A stretch of DNA of 64,000 bases from Streptomyces sp. NBC_00285 (GCF_036174265.1 NZ_CP108055.1:3100001-3164000), one strand, 5' to 3'. Shown: positions 25,170-35,163, counted from the stretch's first letter. Numbers and translations are program-made. The notes: generated by a model from the letters alone, not told the origin.

Positions 25170-25580
25170 CTACTTGCCCGGCACGTGGTCGTCTCCCCCA
25201 CCGCGGCCGGCCATCAGGTGGATCACGACACCGACGACCAGCAGGAGTGCCCCGACGACGAGGAACGGGACCGGGGTGTACTCCTCGGTGCAGGTCTGCC
25301 CGCCCGACACCGCGTGGCACACGTCCCCCGGACCGCCCCGGTTCAGGTAGGCGAGGTAGAAGACCGGCAGGGCCACCCCCGAGACGGCTCCCACGACAGC
25401 GTTTCGAGGCCCCTTGCGGAGCAGGAACACGGCGGCCGCCGCGGCGAGTGCGACGAAGACCGCGCCCACCGTCAGGATCGCGGCCAGGCCGATGCCGGCA
25501 CACGCCCCCACGAGAAGCCAGGCCAGGAACCAGCCCCATCCGGACCTGCCGGCCGTCCGGCCCGTATCGTCATGATTCAT
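25170..25580 (-). CDS. Small membrane protein (four helices), unknown function
   Basis: 136-residue protein. The ATG at 25580 begins NHDDTGRTAGRSGWGW, followed by helices at about 17-37 (FLAWLLVGACAGIGLAAI), 38-54 (LTVGAVFVALAAAAAVF), 60-78 and 104-125 (VPFLVVGALLLVVGVVIHLMAG). A loop holds two cysteines (GDVCHAVSGGQTC). The C-terminus is Gly/Asp-rich. The ribosome site is poor; an in-frame TTG upstream is possible. It is divergent from nadE and ends in a strong hairpin. Family not recognised; it looks like ordinary Streptomyces core content rather than part of the island. Confidence 0.7.
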   Translation of the reverse strand: MNHDDTGRTAGRSGWGWFLAWLLVGACAGIGLAAILTVGAVFVALAAAAAVFLLRKGPRNAVVGAVSGVALPVFYLAYLNRGGPGDVCHAVSGGQTCTEEYTPVPFLVVGALLLVVGVVIHLMAGRGGGDDHVPGK

Positions 25581-25730
25581 GGATTCATTCAAGGCAAGTT
25601 CATGACAATTCAGCAATGGGCATCGGAAGATCATTGCCCGACCGTCAGCCAGTGATGACCTCGGACGGCCGCCCGGCCCCGCGTGAAGCGACCCACACCC
25701 CCCTCCACCCCATCGCGTCGCTCTGACGAT

Positions 25731-25742
25731 TACACTGATCGT
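25731..25742 (+). promoter_or_regulatory. -10 element of nadE giving a leaderless mRNA
   Basis: TACACT at 25731-25736 is six bases before the GTG start at 25743. No Shine-Dalgarno sequence is present, so transcription would begin at or next to the start codon. Confidence 0.6.
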
Positions 25743-27779
25743 GTGCCTGCCTTGAACTTCTGGTCGATCTATCAGCACGGGTTCGCACGCGTCGCCGCGT
25801 GTACGGGTCACACCGTCATCGCGGACCCGCCCGCCAACGCCGAAGCGGTACTGCGCCACGCGCGCCGGTGCGCTGCGGAAGGGGTCGCCGTCGCCGTCTT
25901 CCCGGAGCTGGGACTGTGCGGCTACTCCATCGAGGACCTGCTGCTCCAGGACGCGCTGCTCGACGAGGCCGAGACGGCCCTCGGGGATGTGGTCGCCGGC
26001 TCGGCCGACCTGCTCCCGGTGCTGGTCGTCGGGGCCCCGCTGCGCCATCGCAACCGGGTCTACAACTGCGCGGTGATCGTGCACCGCGGCCGGGTCCTCG
26101 GTGTCGTACCGAAGTCGTACCCGCCCAACTACCGCGAGTTCTACGAGCGTCGGCAGATCGGCGACGGCGCCGACGAACGCGGCGGCTCGATCCGGGTCGG
26201 CGGCGAGACCGTACCGTTCGGCGTGGATCTGCTGTTCGAGGCGGCCGACGTCCCCGGTCTCGTGCTGCACACGGAGATCTGCGAGGACATGTGGGTGCCG
26301 GTGCCGCCCAGCGCGGAGGCCGCCCTCGCCGGTGCCACCGTCCTGGTCAACCTGTCCGGCAGCCCGATCACGGTCGGACGGGCCGAGGACCGCAAGCTGC
26401 TGTGCCGCTCGGCGTCCTCCCGCTGTCTCGCCGCGTACGTCTACGCGGCGGCCGGTCTGGGAGAGTCCACCACCGACCTGTCCTGGGACGGACAGGCCAT
26501 GATCCACGAGAACGGCGTCCTGCTGGCCGAGACCGAGCGGTTCCCGCAGGGCGACGAGTACGCGGTGGCCGACGTGGACCTGGACCTGCTGCGGCAGGAG
26601 CGGATGCGGATGGGCACGTTCGACGAGAACCGGCGTACCCACCGGGCGCGGACCGGTGACTTCCGTACGGTGTCGTTCGAACTCGACCCGCCTTCGGGCG
26701 ACCTGGGCCTCAGGCGCCGTCTGGAGCGTTTCCCGTTCGTGCCCGCCGACGCCGACCGGCTCGCCCAGGACTGCTACGAGGCCTACAACATCCAGGTCGC
26801 CGGACTGCAGCAGCGGCTCGCGGCGATCGGCGGCCCGAAGGTGGTCATCGGGGTGTCCGGCGGCCTCGACTCCACGCACGCGCTGATCGTCGCCGCCCGT
26901 GCGATGGACCGCGCAGGGCGTCCGCGGAGCGACATCCTGGCCTGGACGCTGCCCGGCTTCGCCACCAGCGACCACACCAAGGACAACGCCCACAAGCTGA
27001 TGGCTGCCCTCGGCGTCACCGCGGCCGAGCTGGACATCACACCGACCGCGCGGCTGATGCTCAAGGAGATGGACCACCCGTTCGCCGCCGGCGAGCCGGT
27101 GTACGACGTCACCTTCGAGAACGTCCAGGCCGGGCTGCGAACCGACTACCTGTTCCGGCTCGCCAACCAGCGCGGCGGCATCGTGCTCGGCACCGGTGAC
27201 CTCTCCGAACTGGCGCTCGGCTGGTCCACGTACGGCGTGGGCGACCAGATGAGCCACTACAACGTCAACTCGGGCGTGCCGAAGACGTTCATCCAGCATC
27301 TGATCCGCTGGGTCATCGGCAGCGGCCAGTTCGAGGAGGAGACCGGTGAGATCCTCGCCGCGATCCTCGGCACCGAGATCAGCCCGGAGCTCGTGCCGGG
27401 CGAGGAGATGCAGTCCACCGAGTCCAAGATCGGCCCGTACGCGCTGCACGACTTCACGCTCTTCCATGTGCTGCGGTACGGCTTCCGGCCGTCGAAGATC
27501 GCCTTCCTGGCCTGGCACGCCTGGCACGACGCCGATGCCGGTGCCTGGCCCCCGGGCTTCCCCGAGGCCAAGCGCGGGGCGTACGACCTGCCGGAGATCC
27601 GGCGGTGGCTGGAGGTGTTCTGCAAACGCTTCTTCGCGTTCGCGCAGTTCAAGCGCTCGGCCATGCCGAACGGGCCGAAGGTCTCGGCGGGCGGGTCGCT
27701 GTCGCCGCGCGGTGACTGGCGGGCACCGTCGGACGGTTCGGCGAAGGCCTGGCTGCGGGACCTCAGCCGCTTCGACTAG
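25743..27779 (+). CDS. nadE: Glutamine-dependent NAD+ synthetase
   Basis: 678-residue two-domain enzyme making NAD+ from nicotinate adenine dinucleotide with ammonia taken from glutamine. The N-terminal nitrilase-type amidase has the triad Glu55 ([11 protein letters not shown]), Lys124 ([14 protein letters not shown]) and Cys180 (HTEICEDMW), matching the spacing of the M. tuberculosis enzyme. The C-terminal ATP pyrophosphatase domain has [10 protein letters not shown] near 371-380 and [12 protein letters not shown]. The GTG at 25743 is chosen because [14 protein letters not shown] is the family start and a -10 element lies just before it; the longer in-frame ATG lacks a site. Convergent with panB. 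Confidence 0.95.
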   Translation: MPALNFWSIYQHGFARVAACTGHTVIADPPANAEAVLRHARRCAAEGVAVAVFPELGLCGYSIEDLLLQDALLDEAETALGDVVAGSADLLPVLVVGAPLRHRNRVYNCAVIVHRGRVLGVVPKSYPPNYREFYERRQIGDGADERGGSIRVGGETVPFGVDLLFEAADVPGLVLHTEICEDMWVPVPPSAEAALAGATVLVNLSGSPITVGRAEDRKLLCRSASSRCLAAYVYAAAGLGESTTDLSWDGQAMIHENGVLLAETERFPQGDEYAVADVDLDLLRQERMRMGTFDENRRTHRARTGDFRTVSFELDPPSGDLGLRRRLERFPFVPADADRLAQDCYEAYNIQVAGLQQRLAAIGGPKVVIGVSGGLDSTHALIVAARAMDRAGRPRSDILAWTLPGFATSDHTKDNAHKLMAALGVTAAELDITPTARLMLKEMDHPFAAGEPVYDVTFENVQAGLRTDYLFRLANQRGGIVLGTGDLSELALGWSTYGVGDQMSHYNVNSGVPKTFIQHLIRWVIGSGQFEEETGEILAAILGTEISPELVPGEEMQSTESKIGPYALHDFTLFHVLRYGFRPSKIAFLAWHAWHDADAGAWPPGFPEAKRGAYDLPEIRRWLEVFCKRFFAFAQFKRSAMPNGPKVSAGGSLSPRGDWRAPSDGSAKAWLRDLSRFD

Positions 27780-27934
27780 TCGGTGGGGGGCACGCCCCCG
27801 GGAGGTATCGGCGCGCTCCCCCGCCCCTCGCTCCTCCCGGTCATCTCCACGTCGAAGGTCTCCTGGGCGATCCGCATCCCGGTCGCCGACGACGACACAC
27901 GGGCAGTAGGCCGGTTCCTGACCTGGAAAACGGG

Positions 27935-27968
27935 GCGCCCCGCCGACGGGGGAAGATCGGCGGGGCGC
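27935..27968. terminator. Bidirectional terminator between nadE and panB
   Basis: GCGCCCCGCCGA (27935-27946) pairs perfectly with TCGGCGGGGCGC (27957-27968), ten-base loop, in the 224-bp gap between convergent genes. No gene is supported in the rest of the gap. Confidence 0.8.
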
Positions 27969-28003
27969 ATGGTGCCGCTATGGCTCAGACGGGCCGTCGG
28001 GCC

Positions 28004-28870
28004 CTAGTGGACGGAGTGCTCGTCCAGCGGGAACGTGCCGCCGACGACGTCCTCCGCGAAGGCCTTCACCGCGCCGGTCATGACCTCGCGCAGGTTGGCG
28101 TACTGCTTGACGAACTTCGGGACCCGGCCGTCGGTCAGGCCGAGCATGTCGGTCCAGACGAGGACCTGCGCGTCGGTCTCAGGACCGGCACCGATCCCGA
28201 CGGTCGGGATGTGCAGGACCCGGGTGACCTCGGCCGCGAGCTCCGCCGGGACCAGCTCCAGGACCACCGCGAACGCGCCCGCGTCCTGGACGGCCTTGGC
28301 GTCGCGCAGCAGTTGCTGGGCCGCCTCCTCGCCACGGCCCTGGACGCGGTAGCCCATGGAGTTGACGGACTGGGGGGTCAGGCCGATGTGGGCCATGACC
28401 GGGATGCCGGACTCGACCAGCAGCCGGATCTGTTCGTGCGAGCGCTCGCCGCCTTCAAGCTTCACGGCCCCGACGCCCGCCTCCTTGACCAGCCGGGTCG
28501 CCGAGCGCAGCGCCTGCACCGGGCCCTCCTGGTAGGAGCCGAAGGGCAGGTCGCCGACGATCAGGGCGCGCGAGGTGCCCCGTACGACGGCGGCCGACAG
28601 CATGGTCATCTGGTCCATCGTGACGGGCACGGTGGTCTCGTAGCCGAGATGGCAGTTGCCCGCCGAGTCGCCGACGAGCATGACCGGGATGCCGGCCTCG
28701 TCGAAGACGGACGCGGTCATCGCGTCGTATGCGGTGAGCATGGGCCACTTCTCGCCGCGTTCCTTGGCGAGGGCGATGTCCCGAACAGTGATGCGGCGGG
28801 TGCCCTTCCCTCCGTACAGCGCCTTGCTGCCGTCGGAAGGCTTGCTGTGGACAGCCGAAAGCTGCGTCAT
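28004..28870 (-). CDS. panB: 3-methyl-2-oxobutanoate hydroxymethyltransferase
   Basis: 288-residue cytoplasmic enzyme that makes ketopantoate from alpha-ketoisovalerate and methylene-tetrahydrofolate, first step of pantothenate synthesis. The ATG at 28870 follows AAGGAG by eight bases. Family motifs are [17 protein letters not shown], metal-binding [16 protein letters not shown] [26 protein letters not shown], and ELVPAELA with IGIGAG-like [12 protein letters not shown]. Length is normal. It has no pan neighbour here. Confidence 0.97.
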   Translation of the reverse strand: MTQLSAVHSKPSDGSKALYGGKGTRRITVRDIALAKERGEKWPMLTAYDAMTASVFDEAGIPVMLVGDSAGNCHLGYETTVPVTMDQMTMLSAAVVRGTSRALIVGDLPFGSYQEGPVQALRSATRLVKEAGVGAVKLEGGERSHEQIRLLVESGIPVMAHIGLTPQSVNSMGYRVQGRGEEAAQQLLRDAKAVQDAGAFAVVLELVPAELAAEVTRVLHIPTVGIGAGPETDAQVLVWTDMLGLTDGRVPKFVKQYANLREVMTGAVKAFAEDVVGGTFPLDEHSVH

Positions 28871-29004
28871 TGCAACGGCTCCTTACGTCATCTCGAGGCA
28901 CCCTCACGGCGTCCCCGGATCACCTCCATGGTGGCACCTCGTGCCAGGGAGGGCCAGAGGGGGTCGGTGTGACCGTTCAGGCACGTAAGGTCTCGGTAAA
29001 GGAT

Positions 29005-29033
29005 TTACGATACGAGACGGTTCCGTATCGTAA
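29005..29033. promoter_or_regulatory. TetR-type operator upstream of the EmrB-like exporter
   Basis: Ten-base arms TTACGATACG (29005-29014) and CGTATCGTAA (29024-29033) form a perfect inverted repeat with a nine-base spacer, ending 19 bp before the exporter ATG. The form ACGATACG-n-CGTATCGT is typical of TetR-family sites controlling drug exporters; the TetR gene directly downstream of the exporter is the obvious binder. Confidence 0.8.
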
Positions 29034-29052
29034 TAGGGCTACGCTCGCCCTC

Positions 29053-30639
29053 ATGACTACCGCAGTCCCTGATTCCCGCATACCGGAAGCGGTGCACCGG
29101 CGCCGCTGGGCGATCCTCGGCGTGCTGATGCTGAGCCTGCTGATCGTGGTGCTCGACAACTCGATCCTGAACGTCGCCATCAAGACGATCTCGACCCCGG
29201 CTCCTACCGGCCTCGGCGCCACCCAGAGCGAACTGGAATGGGCGATCAACGCCTACACCCTGGTCTTCGCCGGTCTCCTGTTCACCGCGGGCCTGCTCGG
29301 CGACCGGCTCGGCCGCAAGAAGGTCCTGCTCGGCGGCCTGGTCGTGTTCGGCGTCGGCTCCGCGCTCGCGGCCTCCTCCGGTTCGCCGGGAGAGCTGATC
29401 ACCTTCCGCGCGCTGATGGGTCTCGGTGCCGCGTTCGTGATGCCCGCCACCCTCGCCGTCCTGATGAACGTCTTCGAGCGTGACGAGCAGCCCAAGGCCA
29501 TCGGCATCTGGGCGGGCGGCGTCGGACTCGCCATCGCCATCGGGCCGATCACCGGCGGTGTGCTCCTCGACCACTTCTGGTGGGGCTCCGTCTTCCTCAT
29601 CAACGTGCCGATCGTGGTGCTCGCCCTCGGCCTGATGCTGTGGCTGGTGCCCGACTCCCGCGACCCCAGCCCCGGCCGTATCGACCCCATCGGTGTCGTG
29701 CTGTCCGTCATCGGCCTGGTCCTGCTCGTCTACGGCATCATCAAGGGCGGCCAGCTCGCCGACTTCACGGACGCGACCGTCCTGGCCACCATCGGCGCGG
29801 GTGTCGCCGTGCTCGTCGCCTTCGTGGTGTTCGAGAAGCGCAGCGACCATCCGTCGATCGACGTCACGTACTTCAAGAACAAGGTCTTCTCGGCCGCGAT
29901 CGGCGCCATCGGTCTGGTCTTCTTCGCGCTGATGGGTGTGACCTTCTTCTCGGTCTTCTACACCCAGAGCGTGCGGGGCTACTCGCCGCTGCAGACCGGT
30001 CTGCTGATGCTGCCGCTGGCCGTGGCACAGCTGGTCTTCGCACCCCGGGCGCGGCTGGTCGTCGACCGCTTCGGCAACAGGGCGACGACCACGGGCGGAA
30101 TGCTGCTGATCGCCGCGATGCTGATGGCGTTCGCCGCGCTGGAGGCGGACACGCCGATCTGGCTCCTGGAGGTGATCTTCTTCCTCATGGGCACCGGCAT
30201 GGCGCACATCATGACGCCGACCAGCGTCGTCATCATGCAGGCCCTGCCGCGCGAGAAGGCGGGTTCCGCGTCCGCACTCAGCAACACCTTCCGCCAGGTC
30301 GGCGGCGCGCTCGGTATCGCCGTGCTCGGCTCGGTGCTCTCCACGGCCTACCGCAACGGCATCGAGGACAAGCTCGGAGTGGTTCCGGCCGGTGTACGGC
30401 ACACCGCGGGCGAGTCCATCGAGGCCACGCTCGGCGTCGCCGAGAAGCTCGGCCCGCGCGGCGACGCCCTGGTCGGTTCGGCCAACGACGCCTTCCTGCA
30501 CGCGATGCACGTCACCGCGCTGTGCGGAGCGGGCGTGGCACTGGTCGGCGCCCTCGTCGTGTGGCTGTTCCTGCCCGGCCGGCCGGCGGGTCCTCAGAAG
30601 GGTTCGGACGAGCAGGAGTTGGTGACCGTCACGGAGTGA
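29053..30639 (+). CDS. EmrB/QacA-type MFS drug exporter
   Basis: 528-residue integral membrane antiporter of the 14-helix DHA2 family, expected to expel toxic organic compounds with proton influx. The start at ATG 29053 has no Shine-Dalgarno sequence; the promoter sits so close that the mRNA may be leaderless. First helix [24 protein letters not shown] contains the conserved LDxTIVNVA-like motif. Motif A is [10 protein letters not shown] after helix 2, and motif C (GxxxGPxxGG) appears as [14 protein letters not shown] in helix 5. Followed at 111 bp by a TetR gene; the palindrome at 29005-29033 overlaps its promoter. Confidence 0.93.
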   Translation: MTTAVPDSRIPEAVHRRRWAILGVLMLSLLIVVLDNSILNVAIKTISTPAPTGLGATQSELEWAINAYTLVFAGLLFTAGLLGDRLGRKKVLLGGLVVFGVGSALAASSGSPGELITFRALMGLGAAFVMPATLAVLMNVFERDEQPKAIGIWAGGVGLAIAIGPITGGVLLDHFWWGSVFLINVPIVVLALGLMLWLVPDSRDPSPGRIDPIGVVLSVIGLVLLVYGIIKGGQLADFTDATVLATIGAGVAVLVAFVVFEKRSDHPSIDVTYFKNKVFSAAIGAIGLVFFALMGVTFFSVFYTQSVRGYSPLQTGLLMLPLAVAQLVFAPRARLVVDRFGNRATTTGGMLLIAAMLMAFAALEADTPIWLLEVIFFLMGTGMAHIMTPTSVVIMQALPREKAGSASALSNTFRQVGGALGIAVLGSVLSTAYRNGIEDKLGVVPAGVRHTAGESIEATLGVAEKLGPRGDALVGSANDAFLHAMHVTALCGAGVALVGALVVWLFLPGRPAGPQKGSDEQELVTVTE

Positions 30640-30750
30640 CGCGGGGGCCGGGGGGCCAGGGCCGGGGGGCCGCGGGCGTGCGAGGCGTCGGCGGGATCGT
30701 ACGCGGGGGAGAATCACCTCAGCCCACAGAAGCGAGAGGACGGGAGTGAC

Positions 30751-31383
30751 GTGAGCAGCCCCGCCGGTGTTCCGCCGAGTTCCGACGTGCCGGCCGGGTC
30801 GGTCAGAGGCCGCCCCCGGAGCGAGGCGGTGGAGCGGGCCATCCTCGAAGGAGTGGTCGGGCTCCTGGAGGACGGCCTGCCGCTGTCGGATCTGTCCATC
30901 GAGCGGATCGCCCGTACCGCCGGCGTCGGCAAGGCCGCCATCTACCGCCGGTGGAGCGGCAAGGAGGAGCTCTTCGTCGACGTCCTGCGCGCGGCCGAGC
31001 CGCCGGACATCGACCTCCCCGGCACCTCCATGCGCGACGACCTCGTGGCCCTCCTCGAACAGCTGCGCCGGCGCGGGCTGTTGAGGCGCTCCTCCGCCCT
31101 GCTGCACAACGTCCACGCCCAGATGAAGAGCAGCCCGAAGATCTGGGCCGCGTACCACGCGATCGTCGTCGCGCCCCGCCGTGAACTCCAGGCCGAGATC
31201 CTGCGGCGCGGTCAGGACAACGGCGAACTCCGCACGGACGTCGACGTCGAGCTGATCAACGACATGTTCTTCGGCCCCATGCTGTTCCGCACCATCATGC
31301 AGCCCGAGGCCGACCTGCCGGAGGGCCTCTCGGAGCAGATCGTCGACACCGTGCTCGAAGGGCTACGCCCCGTCAGTTCCTAG
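30751..31383 (+). CDS. TetR-family regulator of the adjacent exporter
   Basis: 210-residue repressor. GTG start with GGGAG four bases upstream. N-terminal helix-turn-helix at about 50-68 (IERIARTAGVGKAAIYRRW), preceded by GRPRSEAVERAILEG. The C-terminal ligand domain (MRDDLVALLEQLRRRGLL ... FFGPMLFRTIMQPEADLPE) is of the TetR_C type found beside EmrB exporters. Same direction as the exporter and 111 bp downstream, so it is probably co-transcribed and controls both through the site at 29005-29033. Confidence 0.92.
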   Translation: MSSPAGVPPSSDVPAGSVRGRPRSEAVERAILEGVVGLLEDGLPLSDLSIERIARTAGVGKAAIYRRWSGKEELFVDVLRAAEPPDIDLPGTSMRDDLVALLEQLRRRGLLRRSSALLHNVHAQMKSSPKIWAAYHAIVVAPRRELQAEILRRGQDNGELRTDVDVELINDMFFGPMLFRTIMQPEADLPEGLSEQIVDTVLEGLRPVSS

Positions 31384-31567
31384 CCCCGGAGTCGGTGCGC
31401 GGCCCCTGTGCCGGTTCCTCGCCCGGCAGCCCGAGTGTGCGCGTTTCGTCACAGAGGGCGCTTTCCCATCGGGAACACGGAACTCGGGAAGCCGACTTGT
31501 ACGTCATCGCCCCCGTACGGTCGTCATGGGACGACGAGATGAAAGCCGATCATCCCCTAGGGTCTTA

Positions 31568-31586
31568 TGGGGTGTCTGACACCCCA
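31568..31586. promoter_or_regulatory. Perfect 19-bp palindrome before the EEP-family gene
   Basis: TGGGGTGTCtGACACCCCA has nine-base arms around one central base, 46 bp before the ATG of the membrane EEP protein, in a 249-bp gap that otherwise holds no gene. Such odd-centre symmetry suits a dimeric repressor. A CTAGGGTCTTATGG stretch just upstream may include the promoter. Confidence 0.6.
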
Positions 31587-31632
31587 CGGCAACGGGGTGA
31601 ACGGTGTGCACGGCAGGTAGTGAGGCGACGGT

Positions 31633-32682
31633 ATGGCGCAGCAGGCGTACGTGAGGGAGACGGCGGACAGCGGCTCGGGGCCCGAGCGCCGCAGAGACCG
31701 GTTCCGGCGCCGGCTCGGCCGTACGGTCTCCGGCTGGCGCGGCGACCGGCGGATCTGGCGCCGCGGGATCGTCCTGGCCGCGCTCGCGGTGGTGATCGCC
31801 CTGGTGATGCTGCTGCACGCGCAGATCCCCAACGCGGTCGGCAACCTCGGCAGCCTCACCGAGACCTTCCTGCCCTGGCTGGGCGTGTTCGTCCCGGTGC
31901 TGCTCGTGCTCGGCTTCGTCCGCAGGTCCGCCACCGCCCTGATCGCGGTACTGCTGCCGGCGGTCGTGTGGCTGAACGTCTTCGGCGGGCTGCTCTCCGA
32001 CAAGTCCGCCACCGGCGGCGATCTCACGGTGGCCACGCACAACGTCAACGCCGACAACCCCGACCCGACCGGCACCGCCCGGGACGTGGCCGCCTCCGGT
32101 GCGGACGTGGTGGCCCTGGAGGAGCTGACCACGGCGGCCGTACCGGTGTACGAGAAGACGCTGGCGGCGACGTACAAGTACCACGCGGTCGAGGGCACCG
32201 TCGGGCTGTGGAGCAAGTACCCGATGACCGGTGTGCAGGCCGTCGACATCAAGCTGGGCTGGACCCGGGCGATGCGCGCCACCGTGACCACTCCGGAGGG
32301 GCGGATCGCGGTGTACGTCGCGCACATGCCGTCCGTACGGGTGAAACTGGCGGCCGGGTTCACGGCCCGGCAGCGTGACAAGAGCGCCAACGCGCTCGGT
32401 GAGGCCATCGCGGACGAGAAGCTCCCCAGGAAGATCCTGCTGGGCGATCTCAACGGCACGATGAACGACCGCGCGCTCAACGCCGTCACCTCGCAGATGC
32501 GCTCCACACAGGGCGCGGCGGGCAGCGGCTTCGGGTTCAGCTGGCCGGCGTCGTTCCCGATGGCGCGGATCGACCAGATCATGGTGCAGGGCGTGGAGCC
32601 GGTGAGCTCGTGGACGCTGCCGCAGACGGGCAGCGACCATCTGCCGGTGGCCGCGCGTGTGAACATCGCCACGTCCTCGTAA
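31633..32682 (+). CDS. Membrane-anchored endonuclease/exonuclease/phosphatase family protein
   Basis: 349-residue protein. A basic cytoplasmic tail (1-43) is followed by two to three helices (IVLAALAVVIALVMLLHA, FLPWLGVFVPVLLVLGFV, ATALIAVLLPAVVWLNVFGGLL), then an outward-facing EEP domain from about 130. Active-site elements are visible: THNVNADN, ALEELT, GDLNGTMND (271 onward) and the terminal GSDHLPV (333-339). Family members cleave phosphodiesters in nucleic acids or phospholipids; location suggests an extracytoplasmic substrate. ATG 31633 follows GAGGCGACGGT. A 19-bp palindrome lies upstream. Confidence 0.87.
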   Translation: MAQQAYVRETADSGSGPERRRDRFRRRLGRTVSGWRGDRRIWRRGIVLAALAVVIALVMLLHAQIPNAVGNLGSLTETFLPWLGVFVPVLLVLGFVRRSATALIAVLLPAVVWLNVFGGLLSDKSATGGDLTVATHNVNADNPDPTGTARDVAASGADVVALEELTTAAVPVYEKTLAATYKYHAVEGTVGLWSKYPMTGVQAVDIKLGWTRAMRATVTTPEGRIAVYVAHMPSVRVKLAAGFTARQRDKSANALGEAIADEKLPRKILLGDLNGTMNDRALNAVTSQMRSTQGAAGSGFGFSWPASFPMARIDQIMVQGVEPVSSWTLPQTGSDHLPVAARVNIATSS

Positions 32683-32723
32683 CCTGCCGGGACCCCGTTG
32701 GAATAGGGGGCCGGGGAGCATTT

Positions 32724-32755
32724 GTTCCGTACTTGAACATAAACTGGTACGGAAC
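32724..32755. promoter_or_regulatory. Inverted repeat over the promoter of the AraJ-like exporter
   Basis: GTTCCGTAC (32724-32732) and GTACGGAAC (32747-32755) are perfect arms around an AT-rich 14-base spacer containing CATAAACT, a plausible -10. It lies 31 bp before the ATG. An unknown regulator likely binds here; no regulator gene is adjacent. Confidence 0.65.
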
Positions 32756-32786
32756 TCCGCTCTCCCCTGAAAGGCTCGGCTCTTCT

Positions 32787-34007
32787 ATGCCCTTGGCCCT
32801 GCTCGCACTGGCCGTCGGCGCTTTTGGTCTCGGCACCACCGAATTCGTGATGATGGGCCTGCTGCCCGATGTCGCCGACGACCTGAACATCTCGATCCCC
32901 ACCGCCGGTCACCTGGTCTCCGCGTACGCACTGGGCGTGGTGATCGGCGCCCCGCTGCTCGCCGCGGTCACCGCCCGCATGTCCCGCCGCACGGTCCTCA
33001 TCTCTCTGATGGGACTGTTCGTGGCCGGCAACGCGGCCTCCGCCTTCGCCCCCGGCGAAGGCTGGCTGCTGGCCGCGCGGTTCGTCAGCGGACTGCCGCA
33101 CGGCGCCTTCTTCGGTGTCGGCGCGGTCGTCGCCACCGGCATGGTGGCGCCGGAACGCAAGGCCCGCTCGGTGTCCCTGATGTTCCTCGGCCTGACCCTC
33201 GCCAACATCGCGGGCGTGCCCGTCGCCACCCTCATGGGCCAGCACCTGGGCTGGCGGGCGACCTTCCTCGGCGTCAGCGCGATCGGCCTGGCGGCGATAG
33301 CGTCGCTGGCCCTGCTGATCCCGCACGACCACGCGCACGCGCCCCGGGTGGGCCTGCGCGGTGAACTGGCCGCCCTGAAGTCCCTCCCGGTCTGGCTGGC
33401 GCTCGGCACGACGGTCGCCGGTTTCGGCGCGCTGTTCGCCGCGTACAGCTACATCACGCCGATGCTCACGGACTCCGCCGGATACGCCGGCTCCAGTGTG
33501 ACGCTGCTCCTCGCCCTGTTCGGCGTGGGCGCGACGGCGGGCAACCTGCTGGGCGGACGGCTGGCCGACCACTCGCTGCGGGGCACCCTGTTCGGCGGTC
33601 TGACCTCGCTGGTCGTGGTCCTCGCCCTGTTTCCGCTGCTGATGTCCGCGCCGTGGAGCGCGGCGGTGGCGGTCGTCCTCCTGGGCACCGCGGCCTTCAT
33701 CACCGGCTCCCCGCTCCAGCTCATGGTCATGGAGAAGGCGTCGGCCGCCCCGTCGCTGGCCTCCTCCGCCAACCAGGCCGCCTTCAACCTGGCCAACGCC
33801 GGCGGCGCCTGGATCGGCGGCCTCGCCCTGGCCGCGGGCCTCGGCGTGACGTCCCCCGCCCTGACCGGCGCTGCACTGGCCGTGCTCGGCCTCGGGGTGG
33901 CGGGCGTGGCCACGACCGTGGACCGCCGCCGCGGAGCCGTGTCCACCGGCCGGGAGCGCCTGGTCGCGGCCCATCTGCCGGAGCACGCGGAGGCCGTGCA
34001 CCACTGA
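32787..34007 (+). CDS. MFS exporter (DHA1, AraJ/Cmx-like)
   Basis: 406-residue 12-helix transporter. It opens MPLALLALAVGAFGLGTTEF, the standard start of DHA1 sugar-efflux and chloramphenicol-type exporters, followed by GLLPDVADDLNISIPTAGHL. Motif A-like TARMSRRTVL lies after helix 2, and GARFVSG-like AARFVSGLPHGAFFGVG in helix 4. The ATG at 32787 has AAAGG 12 bases upstream, a little far. Transcription stops at a 14-bp hairpin 13 bp past the stop codon. Likely substrates are drugs or sugars; not determinable here. Confidence 0.92.
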   Translation: MPLALLALAVGAFGLGTTEFVMMGLLPDVADDLNISIPTAGHLVSAYALGVVIGAPLLAAVTARMSRRTVLISLMGLFVAGNAASAFAPGEGWLLAARFVSGLPHGAFFGVGAVVATGMVAPERKARSVSLMFLGLTLANIAGVPVATLMGQHLGWRATFLGVSAIGLAAIASLALLIPHDHAHAPRVGLRGELAALKSLPVWLALGTTVAGFGALFAAYSYITPMLTDSAGYAGSSVTLLLALFGVGATAGNLLGGRLADHSLRGTLFGGLTSLVVVLALFPLLMSAPWSAAVAVVLLGTAAFITGSPLQLMVMEKASAAPSLASSANQAAFNLANAGGAWIGGLALAAGLGVTSPALTGAALAVLGLGVAGVATTVDRRRGAVSTGRERLVAAHLPEHAEAVHH

Positions 34008-34020
34008 GCGGTCGTACGAC

Positions 34021-34052
34021 GAAGGGGCGCCCGGCAACCCGGGCGCCCCTTC
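34021..34052 (+). terminator. Terminator of the AraJ-like exporter gene
   Basis: GAAGGGGCGCCCGG (34021-34034) pairs perfectly with CCGGGCGCCCCTTC (34039-34052), four-base loop. Confidence 0.9.
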
Positions 34053-34137
34053 GCTCTGCCGGGCGTGTCGGCGGCCTGTAGGTCCCTGTAGGCGACCTGT
34101 CGGTGGTTTGTCGGCGGGGGCTGGCACCGTCCTCGGT

Positions 34138-35163
34138 ATGACGCGAATCGACAAGAACCCCAAGGGCGGAAACGCCGCCGTGTCCGTACGGGGGCTGGTC
34201 AAGCACTACGGCGAGACCAAGGCGCTGGACGGCGTCGACCTGGATGTGCGCGAGGGCACCGTACGGGGTGTGCTCGGGCCGAACGGCGCCGGCAAGACCA
34301 CCCTCGTACGGATTCTGTCCACCCTCCTCGCCCCCGACTCCGGGGCGGCGACCGTCGCCGGATACGACGTCGTACGGCAGCCCCGGCAGCTGCGGCGGGT
34401 GATCGGACTCACCGGGCAGTACGCCTCGGTGGACGAGAAGCTGCCGGGCTGGGAGAACCTCTACATGATCGGGCGGCTGCTCGACCTGCCCCGCAAGGAG
34501 GCCCGCACCCGGGCCGACGAGCTGCTGGAGCGGTTCTCCCTGACGGACGCGGCGAAGCGGCCGGCGAGTACCTACTCCGGCGGTATGCGGCGCCGGCTCG
34601 ACCTCGCCGCATCCATGATCGGCCGACCCCAGGTGCTCTTCCTGGACGAGCCCACCACCGGCCTGGACCCCCGCACCCGCCTCGAGGTGTGGGACGAGGT
34701 CAAACGGATGGTCGGGGACGGCGTCACCGTCCTGCTGACCACCCAGTACATGGAGGAGGCCGAGCAGCTCGCCTCCGAACTGACCGTCGTGGACCACGGC
34801 AAGGTCATCGCCGACGGAGCCATCGAGGAGCTCAAGGCGAAGGTCGGCGGGCGCTCGCTGCGGGTGCGGCCCGTCGACCCGCTGCAGCTGCGGCCGCTCG
34901 CCGGGTGGATCGACGAACTCGGCATCACCGGGCTCGCCACCAGCGCCGTGGACGCCGACAGCGGCACCGTCGTCGTCCCGATCCTCAGCGACGAGCAGCT
35001 GACCGCCGTGGTCGGCGCCGTCACCGCGCGCGGCATCACCCTCTCCTCCATCAGCACCGAACTGCCCAGCCTGGACGAGGTGTTCCTGTCCCTCACCGGC
35101 CACCGCGCCAGCGCCCCGCAGGACACCCTGCCCGCCGACAACCGCGAGGAGGTCGCCGTATGA
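34138..35163 (+). CDS. DrrA-type ABC exporter ATPase
   Basis: 341-residue ATPase of the daunorubicin-resistance type. Walker A GPNGAGKTT (47-55), Q-loop GLTGQYASVDEKLPG, a family hallmark, signature YSGGM (146-150), Walker B FLDEPTTGLDPR (about 169-180) and an H-loop replaced by Gln in LLTTQYMEEAEQL, which is normal for DrrA. The C-terminal 90 residues are the regulatory domain seen in DrrA (LPSLDEVFLSLTG). ATG 34138 lacks a clear ribosome site. Its stop overlaps the permease start (ATGA), so the two form one exporter. Confidence 0.95.
   Translation: MTRIDKNPKGGNAAVSVRGLVKHYGETKALDGVDLDVREGTVRGVLGPNGAGKTTLVRILSTLLAPDSGAATVAGYDVVRQPRQLRRVIGLTGQYASVDEKLPGWENLYMIGRLLDLPRKEARTRADELLERFSLTDAAKRPASTYSGGMRRRLDLAASMIGRPQVLFLDEPTTGLDPRTRLEVWDEVKRMVGDGVTVLLTTQYMEEAEQLASELTVVDHGKVIADGAIEELKAKVGGRSLRVRPVDPLQLRPLAGWIDELGITGLATSAVDADSGTVVVPILSDEQLTAVVGAVTARGITLSSISTELPSLDEVFLSLTGHRASAPQDTLPADNREEVAV

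Noticed and set aside
29005..31158. 717-codon open frame on the minus strand
   Set aside because: Covers the EmrB exporter and TetR genes in antisense; no motif or ribosome site.
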